DNA of 64,000 bases, from the NCBI GenBank assembly GCA_033808805.1, contig JAPXMY010000011.1, forward strand, positions 1 to 64,000, written 5' to 3'. The position numbers and the translations under genes are program-made. Below, piece after piece: positions 52,548 through 61,009 of the stretch. The notes beneath the pieces were generated by a model, which was not told the origin of the DNA, did not search any database, and saw only the letters and a program-made list of their open reading frames with translations. The DNA comes from UBA1783 sp033808805. Lineage in GTDB: Bacteria > Bacillota_I > Bacilli_A > Erysipelotrichales > Erysipelotrichaceae. Position 1 is the first letter of the stretch. Each line of letters begins with the position of its first letter.

Positions 52548-53006
52548 GTATTTAAATCTTCTATGAGTTTCTAATTCTTTTTTATATTTCTGAAGATAAT
52601 ATTTAGCCATCGGCAGATCCTGTTCCAGATAGTTGCCACATTCTTTGGCGCTGGCTCCAGGAACCTGTCCTTCATATTCTAAAACGAATTCACACATATC
52701 AATAATAAAAGAATAAATATCTTCACTATCCAAATCACCAAACATTACCAGATAACAGCCAGTTCTGCAACCCATTGGTCCAAAATAGACAATATCATCT
52801 TTTCTTTCGCTGTTTCTTAAAAAAGTAGCTCCCAAATGTTCAATTGTATGCAAAGAACCATTGTCAATTACTGGTTCAACATTTGGACTGATAATTCTCA
52901 AGTCAAAGGTGGTAACTACTACATCATCTTTTACATCCTTTCTTGAAACGTATAGTCCTGGTTTTAATGTTAAATGATCAATTGTAAAACTTGCTATTTT
53001 TTCCAT
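52545..53006 (-). CDS. luxS: S-ribosylhomocysteine lyase LuxS
   Basis: A 153-residue iron enzyme that cleaves S-ribosylhomocysteine to homocysteine and the AI-2 precursor. The metal ligands are visible: HTIEH near residue 53-57 (two His) and the Cys in MGCRTGCYLVMFG near residue 120. The conserved N-terminus SFTIDHLTLKPGLYVSRKD fits. It recycles the product of SAM-dependent methylation, linking to metK and metQNI in this window. AAGGAG precedes the start. Confidence 0.96.
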   Translation of the reverse strand: MEKIASFTIDHLTLKPGLYVSRKDVKDDVVVTTFDLRIISPNVEPVIDNGSLHTIEHLGATFLRNSERKDDIVYFGPMGCRTGCYLVMFGDLDSEDIYSFIIDMCEFVLEYEGQVPGASAKECGNYLEQDLPMAKYYLQKYKKELETHRRFKY

Positions 53007-53034
53007 ACTTAACTCCTTGCTATCAACTATTATA

Positions 53035-53274
53035 CTAGTTTAAATGTGTTTTTTCTATAAACCACTTACCTTCTTCTAAAAATAAATAGCGATAATTATT
53101 TCCAATCTTGCAGGTAAATCTCAAACCCATTCCCCCGCTTCTCAATGAAGCAGCAGGAATAATCTGCGTTATTTTATCTATCGGATACTTTTCTCCGTTT
53201 TCCCACAATATATATAATGGTCTAATCTGACCCGTTTTCTGATTCAAACAGATCACATCAACAAACTGTTTCAC
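53035..53274 (-). CDS. Small protein linked to dinB, 79 residues
   Basis: Starts with GTG that overlaps the dinB stop by four bases (GTGA), so it is translationally coupled. It has no Cys or His cluster. The visible strands are IRPLYILWENGEKYPIDKITQI, GGMGLRFTCKIGNNYRYLFLEEGKWFIE. Small proteins of this type often follow Y-family polymerase genes in Bacillota, but the role is not known to me. Likely part of the same SOS-type unit. Confidence 0.7.
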   Translation of the reverse strand: MKQFVDVICLNQKTGQIRPLYILWENGEKYPIDKITQIIPAASLRSGGMGLRFTCKIGNNYRYLFLEEGKWFIEKTHLN

Positions 53275-54515
53275 CTGAATTCCTCCACATCTGTTAAATT
53301 ATCATTTTCACCAACAGGGTTATAATCACTCAGATCCTGGTCAACCAGCATCGAAAGCTTTTTAATACTCTTATGTCCATATCTGCTTCTGATATCGTCG
53401 ATAGCCGTTTCCAGTTTTTCTTGTTGTTTTATTTGTTCAACATCTTCAAAAAGAGAGAGTTGAACATGCTCCGATTGTTCTATAAATTTTCTTACTCTGA
53501 TTCCTAATGTTCTTAACGGCTTTTGAAATCTATAATTTTTACGACAAATTTCTTTAGCTGTTTTAAGTATGATACTGGATAAATTTGTATAATCATCCAA
53601 CTGCATCTGTCTGGTAAAACTTTTCAGCTGACTGTCTCGAAAATAAACAGAAACTTCCTTGGTCATTAAACCCCTTTGTCTTAATGTTGTCGCAACTGAC
53701 TCTGCCAGAATATTTAAAATAATATCTACATCCTGCCAATTTTCCATATTTCTGAAAGTAGTAATATTATTGCCTATTGATTTAGCTTCCTGTAGATGAT
53801 CAAATCTTGTCACCTCACTATCATCTAAACCATTGGCAAAGACCCAAATCATTTCACCCCATTTGCCAAACTTCTCTTTGAGAAAATTTACATCTTTATT
53901 GGCAACATCACCAATCGTATACAAACCATATATTTTTAGTTGTTCATAGCTTGATTTACCGATATAAATCATCTCATTGGCTTTCAAAGGCCAGACAAGT
54001 TCTTTATAGTTTTCTTTGGTAATGACTGTCGTATAATCTGGTTTTCTCAAGTCACTGCCCAATTTAGCAAATACCTTATTAAAACTGATGCCCACTGAAG
54101 CGGTAATTCCCAGCTGGCTTTTAATCTTTTCTCTTATTTCATCAGCAATTTCTTTACCGGTACCAAAGTATTTACTATTGGTGACATCAAGCCAGGCTTC
54201 ATCAATACCAAAGGGTTCAACCAGATCAGTATATTGTAAAAAGATTTCTCTAACTTTCAAAGAAAACTCTTCATACCTCTTGTGGTTGGGTTTCAAGATA
54301 ATTAGATCAGGACATTTCCTTTTAGCCTGCCAGATAGTTTCGGCCGTTACAATATTATACTTCTTGGCAATTTGATTTCTGGCTAAAACAATACCATGTC
54401 TTTCATCTTCACTTCCACCAACAACCACTGGTTTACCTTTAACTTCAGGGTGATAAAGTTCTTCAACTGAAGCATAAAATGAATTTAAGTCACAATGCAG
54501 TATTACTCTTTCCAT
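53271..54515 (-). CDS. dinB: Y-family DNA polymerase (DinB/Pol IV type)
   Basis: A 414-residue translesion polymerase. ILHCDLNSFYASVEELYHPEVKGKPVVVGG at the N-terminus holds the first catalytic Asp. GIDEAWLDVTNS near residue 105 gives the DE pair (S(I/F)DE variant), and the little-finger region ends with VQLSLFEDVEQ, a beta-clamp-binding motif (QLSLF). The start at 54515 aligns with the family, but no ribosome site precedes it. The candidate -10 (54522-54527) would put the transcript start at or near the ATG, so the message may be leaderless. Controlled from the operators shared with the divergent repressor. Confidence 0.93.
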   Translation of the reverse strand: MERVILHCDLNSFYASVEELYHPEVKGKPVVVGGSEDERHGIVLARNQIAKKYNIVTAETIWQAKRKCPDLIILKPNHKRYEEFSLKVREIFLQYTDLVEPFGIDEAWLDVTNSKYFGTGKEIADEIREKIKSQLGITASVGISFNKVFAKLGSDLRKPDYTTVITKENYKELVWPLKANEMIYIGKSSYEQLKIYGLYTIGDVANKDVNFLKEKFGKWGEMIWVFANGLDDSEVTRFDHLQEAKSIGNNITTFRNMENWQDVDIILNILAESVATTLRQRGLMTKEVSVYFRDSQLKSFTRQMQLDDYTNLSSIILKTAKEICRKNYRFQKPLRTLGIRVRKFIEQSEHVQLSLFEDVEQIKQQEKLETAIDDIRSRYGHKSIKKLSMLVDQDLSDYNPVGENDNLTDVEEFR

Positions 54516-54521
54516 GATTTT

Positions 54522-54589
54522 ATCTTATCATACACTTGAATTTTATTCAAGGTGAATTACTTGATTTTATTTCAATTGTTTTTTATAAT
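54522..54589. promoter_or_regulatory. Divergent promoters with two palindromic operators (dinB / hdiR-like)
   Basis: Two 15-bp sites TTGAATTTTATTCAA (54536-54550) and TTGATTTTATTTCAA (54561-54575) are 25 bp apart centre to centre. The first contains the dinB -35 TTGAAT (minus strand, 54545-54550) with -10 TAAGAT at 54522-54527. The second starts with the repressor -35 TTGATT (54561-54566) with -10 TATAAT at 54584-54589. Both promoters have 17-base spacers. This fits repression of both genes by the divergently encoded protein. Confidence 0.7.
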
Positions 54590-54606
54590 TATATCGAGGT
54601 ATTAAT

Positions 54607-55215
54607 ATGAAATTTGCTGATAATCTAAGGTATTTAAGAAAACAGAAACACATCTCACAAAATGAATTGGCTGATTATCTAGGCTATAAAAGTTTTACAA
54701 CTATTCAAAAGTGGGAAGATGGTTCTGCTACCCCACCATATAAGGTGATTGTTAGAATTGCTGCTTTTTTTGGTGTTGAAACAGAAGAACTGATGCATCA
54801 AGATCTACCTTTTGAGCAAAAAACTGAAGTGCCTGTTTTAGGTTTTGTCAGGGGTGGACAGCCAATTTTTGCACAGCAGCAATACATCGGTTTTGAACAT
54901 GTTTTCCCTGATGATGCCAGACATTCTGATTGCTTCTACTTGGAAGTAGTTGGTGATTCAATGAAAGATGCCAGAATCCTGCCTAAAGATTTATTATATG
55001 TAAAAAAACAAAACTATTTAAACAATGGGGATATTGGAGTCTTCCTTTTAGATGATAGTGAAGCTACAGTTAAAAGGGTTATCTATAAGGATGACTTAAT
55101 GATCCTGCAACCGGAAAATGAAGAATATCAACCGATAATACTTACTGCTGAAGACCAGAAAAGACGCAATGTTCAAATAATAGGGAAAGTATTGCATAAT
55201 AGAATAAAATTTTAA
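54607..55215 (+). CDS. HdiR/LexA-like self-cleaving repressor
   Basis: A 202-residue protein. The XRE-type helix-turn-helix (residues 5-60) replaces the winged helix of true LexA. A Peptidase_S24 domain follows. VRGGQPI gives the cleavage site at G83-G84 where LexA has Ala-Gly. VVGDSMKDARI provides Ser118 and EATVKRV Lys156, the catalytic pair. The layout matches HdiR of Lactococcus, which controls a Y-family polymerase gene. Divergent from dinB; GAGG precedes the start. It likely derepresses dinB after DNA damage. Confidence 0.9.
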   Translation: MKFADNLRYLRKQKHISQNELADYLGYKSFTTIQKWEDGSATPPYKVIVRIAAFFGVETEELMHQDLPFEQKTEVPVLGFVRGGQPIFAQQQYIGFEHVFPDDARHSDCFYLEVVGDSMKDARILPKDLLYVKKQNYLNNGDIGVFLLDDSEATVKRVIYKDDLMILQPENEEYQPIILTAEDQKRRNVQIIGKVLHNRIKF

Positions 55216-55238
55216 CTCAATTCATATTGAGTTTTTTA
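55214..55238 (+). terminator. Terminator of the HdiR-like gene
   Basis: Stem actcaa/ttgagt (55215-55220 with 55227-55232) followed by a T6 run, overlapping the stop codon. Confidence 0.7.
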
Positions 55239-55269
55239 TTGTCGATAACAAACAAATATGTTAAGATTA

Positions 55270-55428
55270 GTTCATCAGATTTGGTGTATTACTTAATAGG
55301 GAAATAAGTTTAATTCTTATGCTGTCCCAGCAACCGTGATACAGACGAAATTCAATTATGTCACTGCAATTATCTTTGTGGGAAGACTGAATAGTAGGAT
55401 GAAGTTAAGCCGGTAGACCTGCCAAAGA
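55270..55428 (+). promoter_or_regulatory. Cobalamin (adenosylcobalamin) riboswitch
   Basis: Consensus blocks appear in order: TTTGGTG near 55281, AATAGGGAA near 55295, then the core GCTGTCCCAGCAACCGTGA (55321-55339), CACTG near 55362, GTGGGAAGACTGA near 55379 and AAGCCGGTAGACCTGCC (55407-55423). This matches the B12-box family, including the conserved ending. It lies directly upstream of an ECF transporter gene. Confidence 0.93.
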
Positions 55429-55483
55429 CTGATAGTTAAAGGTTTCTTCTGGGAGTGAGCAAACATAAATTTTTTGTTTATTT

Positions 55484-55516
55484 GGCCCATTTTCCAGGAA
55501 AAAGGGCTTTTTTGAT
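55484..55516 (+). terminator. Terminator acting as the B12 riboswitch expression platform
   Basis: Stem gccc.ttttc/gaaaa.gggc (55485-55507) with a short loop, followed by a T6 run at 55508-55513. It lies between the aptamer and the start codon of the ECF gene, so B12 would stop transcription before the coding region. Confidence 0.8.
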
Positions 55517-55526
55517 GGATGGTTCA

Positions 55527-56030
55527 ATGATGAAAGAAACAAAAAGAATGACAAGAGTTGCATTAATTGGTGCTGTGCTGTTCTGCACATTCTTTTCACT
55601 TTCTAATATTCTTTATCTAGAGGCTATCACCATCATGATAATAGCAGTAGCTATGGTTTTCGATCGAAGAGATAGTTTTCAAGCTTCACTTGTTTTTGGA
55701 GTATTGTTGATACTGTATTTAGGTTTAACACCTTGGAGCATTATGTATTTTATCATTTATCCCTGCTACTCACTATTGACAAACTTCTTAAAACCGATTT
55801 TAAAGGAAAAAGAATGGTTACTGATTGTTTATGGATTTATTTTATCCTGTAGCACAGGACTGATACTGGACTTGCCATTTATCCTGGTTTCAGAATTAGT
55901 TACCATCTACTACATTCTTACCGGCCTGAAAACAAGTCTGATTCAGGGAGCGCTGACCGCTATGGAAATTGCCTTGATTTATGAACCTTTAGAAAAAATA
56001 TTGTTTAAGATAAAGGAGATGCACAAATGA
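55527..56030 (+). CDS. ECF transporter S component, probable cobalamin uptake
   Basis: A 167-residue membrane protein with about five to six hydrophobic segments and the N-terminal RVALIGAVLFCTFFSL typical of ECF S components. It pairs with shared EcfA/A'/T proteins encoded elsewhere. The start is ATG 55527 or 55530, because GGATGG lies just upstream and any earlier ATG falls inside the riboswitch terminator. Control by a B12 riboswitch suggests cobalamin or a B12 precursor as substrate, comparable to CbrT. It overlaps the DUF4430 gene by four bases. Confidence 0.82.
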   Translation: MMKETKRMTRVALIGAVLFCTFFSLSNILYLEAITIMIIAVAMVFDRRDSFQASLVFGVLLILYLGLTPWSIMYFIIYPCYSLLTNFLKPILKEKEWLLIVYGFILSCSTGLILDLPFILVSELVTIYYILTGLKTSLIQGALTAMEIALIYEPLEKILFKIKEMHK

Positions 56031-56458
56031 AAAACAAGAAGAAATTTATTACATTGCTGGCTATCGTAGCAATCGTACTGGGAATTGTATTTGTGATTAA
56101 AAAATTTGCTCCACCAGTTGAAAAACAACAGGGAAGCAAACAGATCACTATTATCGTTCAAGATTCAGAAGGAAAGGAAGTCTTCAACAAAACCTTTGGC
56201 ACTGATGCTGAATATTTAGATCAACTATTGGAAGAACATGCTGATGAACTACAATTAGATATCTCAGGTGTTGGCGAATACGGCAGAAGTGTTAATGGTT
56301 TATGCGGCATTGTTACCGAAGACTGGAATACTGGTCCTTGGTGGGTTTATGAATCAGAAAACTCTGAATGCTGTAAGGCCAATGGCTACTGCCCTTCAGT
56401 TGACACCTGTATTATTCTGGATGGAGAAATATATATCTTTAAATTCTTCAGCTATTAA
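56027..56458 (+). CDS. Membrane-anchored DUF4430 (transcobalamin-like C-terminal domain) protein
   Basis: A 143-residue protein. One N-terminal membrane helix (residues 6-24) anchors an extracytoplasmic domain: ITIIVQDSEGKEVFNKTFGTDAEYLDQLLEE, GVGEYGRSVNGLCGI and WNTGPWWVYESEN. This is the DUF4430 fold, which also occurs at the C-terminus of eukaryotic B12 carriers. Cys residues near 104 and 118-130 could form disulfides. ATGA overlap with the ECF S component and shared control by the B12 riboswitch suggest an accessory B12-capture protein (inference). Confidence 0.8.
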   Translation: MKNKKKFITLLAIVAIVLGIVFVIKKFAPPVEKQQGSKQITIIVQDSEGKEVFNKTFGTDAEYLDQLLEEHADELQLDISGVGEYGRSVNGLCGIVTEDWNTGPWWVYESENSECCKANGYCPSVDTCIILDGEIYIFKFFSY

Positions 56459-56494
56459 AAATAACCTTTGCATATTCTGCAAAGGTTATTTTAT
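56458..56494. terminator. Bidirectional terminator
   Basis: Fifteen-base perfect stem aaaataacctttgca/tgcaaaggttatttt (56458-56472 with 56478-56492) with a T-rich flank, between the DUF4430 gene and the convergent GNAT-HAD gene. Confidence 0.9.
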
Positions 56495-56499
56495 TCTGC

Positions 56500-57855
56500 T
56501 TAAAATTCAATTTTAAAGTACTCTATCGCTTTGGCAACACCATCATCAGCAATATCAGCAGCAATATAATCTGCTTCAGCCTTCAAATTGTCTGAGCCAT
56601 TGGCCATAGCAATTCCAATTCTGGCTTTTTGAATCATATCAATATCATTGTCGGCATCGCCAAAAACCATACAGTTATTCCAGGTTAAGCCTAATATCTT
56701 GAGCACCTCTTCAATAGCGGTAGACTTGTTATATTTAGCATTATACACCTCATAAGCCAGTGGATAAGCCTTAACGAACTTTACTTCACTGAATTTTTTA
56801 GAAATCTCTTCAATAACACTTTCATCACCAATTAAAAAGGCTGAAATAGGCAATCCATGAATCAGGTGATAATCTTTTGTCTTGGTATAATCTTTAACCA
56901 GATACTTTCTTTCTTCATTCTGCAAATAGATGGAACAATACTCATCATGCAGATTATAGCTGGCCAGCTCATCATCATATTTATAGGCTAAGGCGATACC
57001 ATTTTGTACACACTCATTTGTTAATCTATCCATATCTTCCAAAGAAATCGTATGTTTGATAAAAGATTTTAAATCTTTGTCTAAAATAGATTGGCCATTA
57101 ATCGTTACCAGGTAATCCGAATGCAAAGACTCAAAGATATCATCCTGAATAAAACATTTAGATCTTCCAGTAGCTATCATTACTTTTACACCCTTCTGCT
57201 GTTTTATTTTTTCAATGGCTTCTAAAGCACTTGGAGTAATCTTTACAGAACCAAAAGGAATCAAGGTACCATCAATATCGAAAATCATCATTTTTATTCT
57301 GTTATCTTTTTTCGGATTAAATAAAACATACTGGTCTGCTATTTCTATTTTTCCAAAATCTGTTTGATATTCAATTTTTTTAGCCATTTTAAAACCATTT
57401 TTTTCAATTACTCTTTTAGACCTTTTATTCCACTCAAAGTGACCACATATTATAAAATCCAACTTTTCAATGTCAAACAGATAACTGATAACTGCCTCAA
57501 CTGCCTCTGGCATATAACCATTTCCCCAGTAATCTTTACCTAAAACATATCCCAGTTCGACTCCCTGTAACTTATTATATTCTGGAAATTCATTCGTTTT
57601 GTATTCATCCAAGCCAAAAGAGCCGATAACTTTATCCTTTAAAACAAGCGCAAAAGTTCTTCTGCCATTGATAAACATCTCTAAAATCTTTTTTGATTCT
57701 TTTTTATCCTTATGTGGTGACCAGCCTGCCATCTGTCCTACCCCATCAATTTTGGCATATTCATAAAAATCATCTAGGTCAGTCAGTCTAAATGGCCTTA
57801 AAAGTAGTCTTTCTGTTTTTATCATAATATTGCTGATATCTATTTTTTTATTCAT
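56500..57855 (-). CDS. GNAT acetyltransferase fused to a Cof-type HAD phosphatase
   Basis: A 451-residue fusion. Residues 1-180 are a RimJ/RimL-type N-acetyltransferase (TERLLLRPFRLTDLDDFYEY, LGYVLGKDYWGNGYMPEAV, ERNKRSxR-like WNKRSKRVIEKNGF). Residues 188-451 are a Cof-type HAD hydrolase: MMIFDIDGTLIPFG (nucleophile Asp), MIATGRSKC, NKSTAIEEVL and MVFGDADNDIDMIQKARIGIAMANG. Both catalytic sets look complete. It overlaps the end of the alpha-galactosidase gene by eight bases. Substrates unknown; a sugar phosphate for the HAD half would fit the neighbour. Confidence 0.88.
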   Translation of the reverse strand: MNKKIDISNIMIKTERLLLRPFRLTDLDDFYEYAKIDGVGQMAGWSPHKDKKESKKILEMFINGRRTFALVLKDKVIGSFGLDEYKTNEFPEYNKLQGVELGYVLGKDYWGNGYMPEAVEAVISYLFDIEKLDFIICGHFEWNKRSKRVIEKNGFKMAKKIEYQTDFGKIEIADQYVLFNPKKDNRIKMMIFDIDGTLIPFGSVKITPSALEAIEKIKQQKGVKVMIATGRSKCFIQDDIFESLHSDYLVTINGQSILDKDLKSFIKHTISLEDMDRLTNECVQNGIALAYKYDDELASYNLHDEYCSIYLQNEERKYLVKDYTKTKDYHLIHGLPISAFLIGDESVIEEISKKFSEVKFVKAYPLAYEVYNAKYNKSTAIEEVLKILGLTWNNCMVFGDADNDIDMIQKARIGIAMANGSDNLKAEADYIAADIADDGVAKAIEYFKIEF

Positions 57856-59860
57856 AAGTTTCTCCGTTCACTTTAATTTCAGTAGTCTGTCTATCCTGAT
57901 GATAAATCAGTTCTATTTTCTGTTCATCCTTAATAATAGACCATTTTAAACCATTTTCGTAGTCTTCTCTTTCGAATTCACCGAATTGAATTAACTGACG
58001 ATGTTTTTTATAAAACTCTATTTGCTTTCTGACTTCTTCCAATTCATATTCATCTAATAAATTTAAGTTAAGTTCATAGCCCAGGTTTCCAAAACAGGCC
58101 ACATCAAATCTTGTCTTTAAAGGCAATGTTCTTCTGGTTAAATGATTGGGGCATATTGAAACATGACAGGTATAGCTACTTAAAGGATAACCATAGCTAT
58201 AGCCATTTTGTATTCTAAGTCTATCCAAAGCATCTGTTTTATCCGAAGCCCATATTTGAGGAAAATAACAGAGAATTGCTAAATCAAAACGATTTCCTCC
58301 ACCAGCACAGCCTTCAAACAGGATATGTGGGAATTCTTTTACTAGAGTGTCCATGATCTTATACAAAGATATGTAATAACGATGCGCTGTTTCTTTCTGT
58401 CTATTTTGTAAATATGGTGAATACATATCAGAAAATATTCGGTTAAAATCCCATTTAACATAACTGATATTACAACTGCTAAGTACTCTTCTTAAGCTGC
58501 TTAGGATATAGTTGCTTACTTCTGGATTGATTATATCCAAAATTCTTTGATTTCTTCCTTCGCTGTGATGTTTCCCTCTGATTTCCATTGACCAATCAGG
58601 ATGACAACGATACAAATCAGAATCAACACTGACCATTTCCGGCTCTACCCAGATACCAAACTGCAGAGACAAATCGTTTATCCGGCTACATAAACCTTCT
58701 AAACTATTAGGAAATTTATCCCAGTTTACATACCAGTCTCCCAATGAACTCTGATCGTTTTTTCTTCTGCCAAACCAGCCATCATCCATTACAAATAACT
58801 CAATACCAATTTTTTTACTTTTTTCAGCCAGTGAAACCAGTTTTTCTTCATTGATAAAGAAATAGTACGCTTCCCAACTGTTAAGTAAAACTGGTCTGAT
58901 ACTGTTTTTAAAATTTCCCCTGATGATATGATTATTTACAAAATGATGCATATTTTTACTGATACCATTAAACCCTGTATTACTGAAAGTAATAGCTGCT
59001 TCCGGTGTCTCAAAAGTTTCTTCAGGAGCTATTTCAAACTCAAAATTTTCACTATTTATCCCTTGTACTATTCTTGTTCTCTGAAGGTGGGTTGTTTCGA
59101 TACTGTTATAGTGATTACCACTATATACCAGATTAAAACCATAACATTGACCGTTTGTTTCAGTGGTATCATCATCACTTAACATAAAAAATGGATTGTT
59201 ACGATTACTGCTGGTTCCAGTATAGGAAGATATGACATATTTGCCAGCACTTAGTTTTATTTGATGTTTATTCATTTCATTGCCCCAATTACCAAAAAAT
59301 GAAGTAATTGTAAATGTCTTATCATATATATCAATCAGTGAACTGTTAAATTTTTCTATTTTTACATCTTTATCAGAAGTATTAATAAATTTACAACTTC
59401 TGACTATTACATCACTTTCATAAAACACACTATAGAATAATTGCAGTTTTAGATTATAGTATCTATCAGTCAGATTTACTATCAGCTGGCCATCAGCATT
59501 GTAACTTGAAGGCAAAGTCTCAAGTTTTTCTTTTTCATCAGCGATCTGATAACTGTCAAAGACAAAATCAGAGGTATTACTTCCATCATGATTTCTAATC
59601 ACAATCAAAGGCTCCCTGATATCGCCCTTACCATAACTAGAACATTCTAAAGGAATATTTTCTAAAGAATATGGGAACTCCTGACTATATTCAACCGTAT
59701 TTCCAGTTCTTCTTATATTTAAATTACACTTTTGCTTATAATTTTCATCATATTTGTTACCATAATAGAGATGCGCCAAATAGCCATTTGGCAAAAGTTT
59801 AAAAATATAATAATTATTTTTTGTTTCTAAAAAGAAATTGCTTCCAACTTTTCTAATCAT
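57848..59860 (-). CDS. Alpha-galactosidase, glycoside hydrolase family 36
   Basis: A 670-residue enzyme. The barrel holds VMDDGWFGRRKNDQSSLGDW near residue 360, FGIWVEPEMVSVDS, SYVKWDFNRIFSDMYS (catalytic nucleophile Asp) near residue 475 and LFEGCAGGGNRFDLAILCYFPQIWASD (acid/base Asp). These are GH36 hallmarks. No signal peptide, so it acts on imported oligosaccharides such as raffinose or melibiose. AAAGGGGATATT precedes the start. Coupled to the GNAT-HAD gene. Confidence 0.94.
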   Translation of the reverse strand: MIRKVGSNFFLETKNNYYIFKLLPNGYLAHLYYGNKYDENYKQKCNLNIRRTGNTVEYSQEFPYSLENIPLECSSYGKGDIREPLIVIRNHDGSNTSDFVFDSYQIADEKEKLETLPSSYNADGQLIVNLTDRYYNLKLQLFYSVFYESDVIVRSCKFINTSDKDVKIEKFNSSLIDIYDKTFTITSFFGNWGNEMNKHQIKLSAGKYVISSYTGTSSNRNNPFFMLSDDDTTETNGQCYGFNLVYSGNHYNSIETTHLQRTRIVQGINSENFEFEIAPEETFETPEAAITFSNTGFNGISKNMHHFVNNHIIRGNFKNSIRPVLLNSWEAYYFFINEEKLVSLAEKSKKIGIELFVMDDGWFGRRKNDQSSLGDWYVNWDKFPNSLEGLCSRINDLSLQFGIWVEPEMVSVDSDLYRCHPDWSMEIRGKHHSEGRNQRILDIINPEVSNYILSSLRRVLSSCNISYVKWDFNRIFSDMYSPYLQNRQKETAHRYYISLYKIMDTLVKEFPHILFEGCAGGGNRFDLAILCYFPQIWASDKTDALDRLRIQNGYSYGYPLSSYTCHVSICPNHLTRRTLPLKTRFDVACFGNLGYELNLNLLDEYELEEVRKQIEFYKKHRQLIQFGEFEREDYENGLKWSIIKDEQKIELIYHQDRQTTEIKVNGETYE

Positions 59861-60066
59861 AATATCCCCTTTGTCCTGCCGTAATTATAGCATAAAGAAA
59901 AGGTCTATTTTCTACAACCTGGAATATTATAATATTTAATCATTCAATAATAAGAAAAAATATATTGCTGCTGCACATAAAATTTATATCTTGTTATTAA
60001 ATGAAAATTAGATGTTTTAATAATAACTAATTTGAATATTTAGAATTTAATAATTGAAATTTTGTT

Positions 60067-60390
60067 TTACTTCTTTTTAATATAGTAAACTATCATACCA
60101 ATAAAATTTCCGATAAGAGCAATTACCCCATAGACAACAACATAAAACAAGGCACTCTCATTAAGATAAATAAATACTGCTGGCACAAAAAGCAAGCCCA
60201 CAAATGCCGGATATAGCATATTTAGCGAGTTTTTTATTCCATAAAATATCGCAGTTGCTAAGCAGACTGCTGGCAAAAGCATTAGTAAAACAAACAATAT
60301 GCCTTCATTACTTTTGAATACCAATGGTAACAGATAAAAAGATATTACATTTACCATTAGATATGGTACCATTTTTTTAACATTTTCCAT
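60067..60390 (-). CDS. Small membrane protein of unknown function, 107 residues
   Basis: Four hydrophobic segments (about residues 8-24, 28-48, 56-72 and 78-102) with a KKK end. Family not recognised. GAAAGGATTTT precedes the ATG. It stands alone between the alpha-galactosidase and ArsC-type genes; the 206-base gap after it (59861-60066) is A+T-rich with only a weak inverted repeat. Confidence 0.7.
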   Translation of the reverse strand: MENVKKMVPYLMVNVISFYLLPLVFKSNEGILFVLLMLLPAVCLATAIFYGIKNSLNMLYPAFVGLLFVPAVFIYLNESALFYVVVYGVIALIGNFIGMIVYYIKKK

Positions 60391-60501
60391 TTTAAAATCC
60401 TTTCAGGTTTTTTGCGGTGACATAGATTTTCAGTCACTAAACTCACTATATAATATCATTATTCTTACTAATTATTTTGGATAACCTTTTTAACTATTAA
60501 T

Positions 60502-60894
60502 TTATTTTAAAAAGTTATTCTTTATATTAATCTCTATCTGCTTAATCACTTTTAAAAATTCCTCATCACTTTTTCCGGTTGGATCTTCCAATCCCCAGTC
60601 TTCTATAAACTTGTAAGGAATTACGGGACAGTTAACATTGCAACCCATCGTGATAATAATATCTACTTCAGGTATGTCATCTAACAGTTTTGAATACTGG
60701 GTTTTCTCCATATCTATTTCATATAACTTCTTTATTAGACGTACAGCATCTTGATTAATTTGTGGTTTTGTTTCTGTCCCTGCTGAATAAAATTCATATA
60801 CATCTGATCCAAACTTTTTTCCTAAAGCTTCAGCAATCTGACTGCGACAGGAATTATGAACACAGATAAATGCAACTTTAATTTTTTCACCCAT
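60502..60894 (-). CDS. arsC: Arsenate reductase, thioredoxin-coupled low-molecular-weight phosphatase type
   Basis: A 130-residue protein. The N-terminal P-loop VHNSCRSQIAEA (CxxNSCR, first redox Cys near residue 11) and MGCNVNCPVIP near residues 83-93 provide the second and third Cys of the ArsC relay. WGLEDPTGKSDEEF is a conserved family segment. It would reduce arsenate to arsenite, although no ars efflux gene or ArsR lies beside it. GAAAGGAAAG precedes the start. Confidence 0.9.
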   Translation of the reverse strand: MGEKIKVAFICVHNSCRSQIAEALGKKFGSDVYEFYSAGTETKPQINQDAVRLIKKLYEIDMEKTQYSKLLDDIPEVDIIITMGCNVNCPVIPYKFIEDWGLEDPTGKSDEEFLKVIKQIEINIKNNFLK

Positions 60895-60931
60895 ATTATT
60901 TCTTTCCTTTTATAATAGTATCATTATATAT

Positions 60932-60960
60932 TTTGAGGCCACAAATCTGTGACCTCAAAA
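60932..60960 (-). other. Imperfect hairpin between the transketolase and arsC genes
   Basis: Stem ttttgagg/cctcaaaa (60931-60938 with 60953-60960) plus cac/gtg inside. No T-run follows on the minus strand. A second hairpin gatttatc/gataaatc at 60981-60999 has its T-run on the plus strand only. Together they probably mark the end of the transketolase transcript. Confidence 0.45.
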
Positions 60961-61009
60961 TTAAATATTAAATTTAATCTTCTTGATTTATCTTTTTGAT
61001 AAATCTTTT

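Noticed and set aside
55455..55526. Earlier start codons for the ECF S component
   Set aside because: They lie within the riboswitch expression platform and its T-run, and the reading through this region is not protein-like; the start after GGATGG is preferred.
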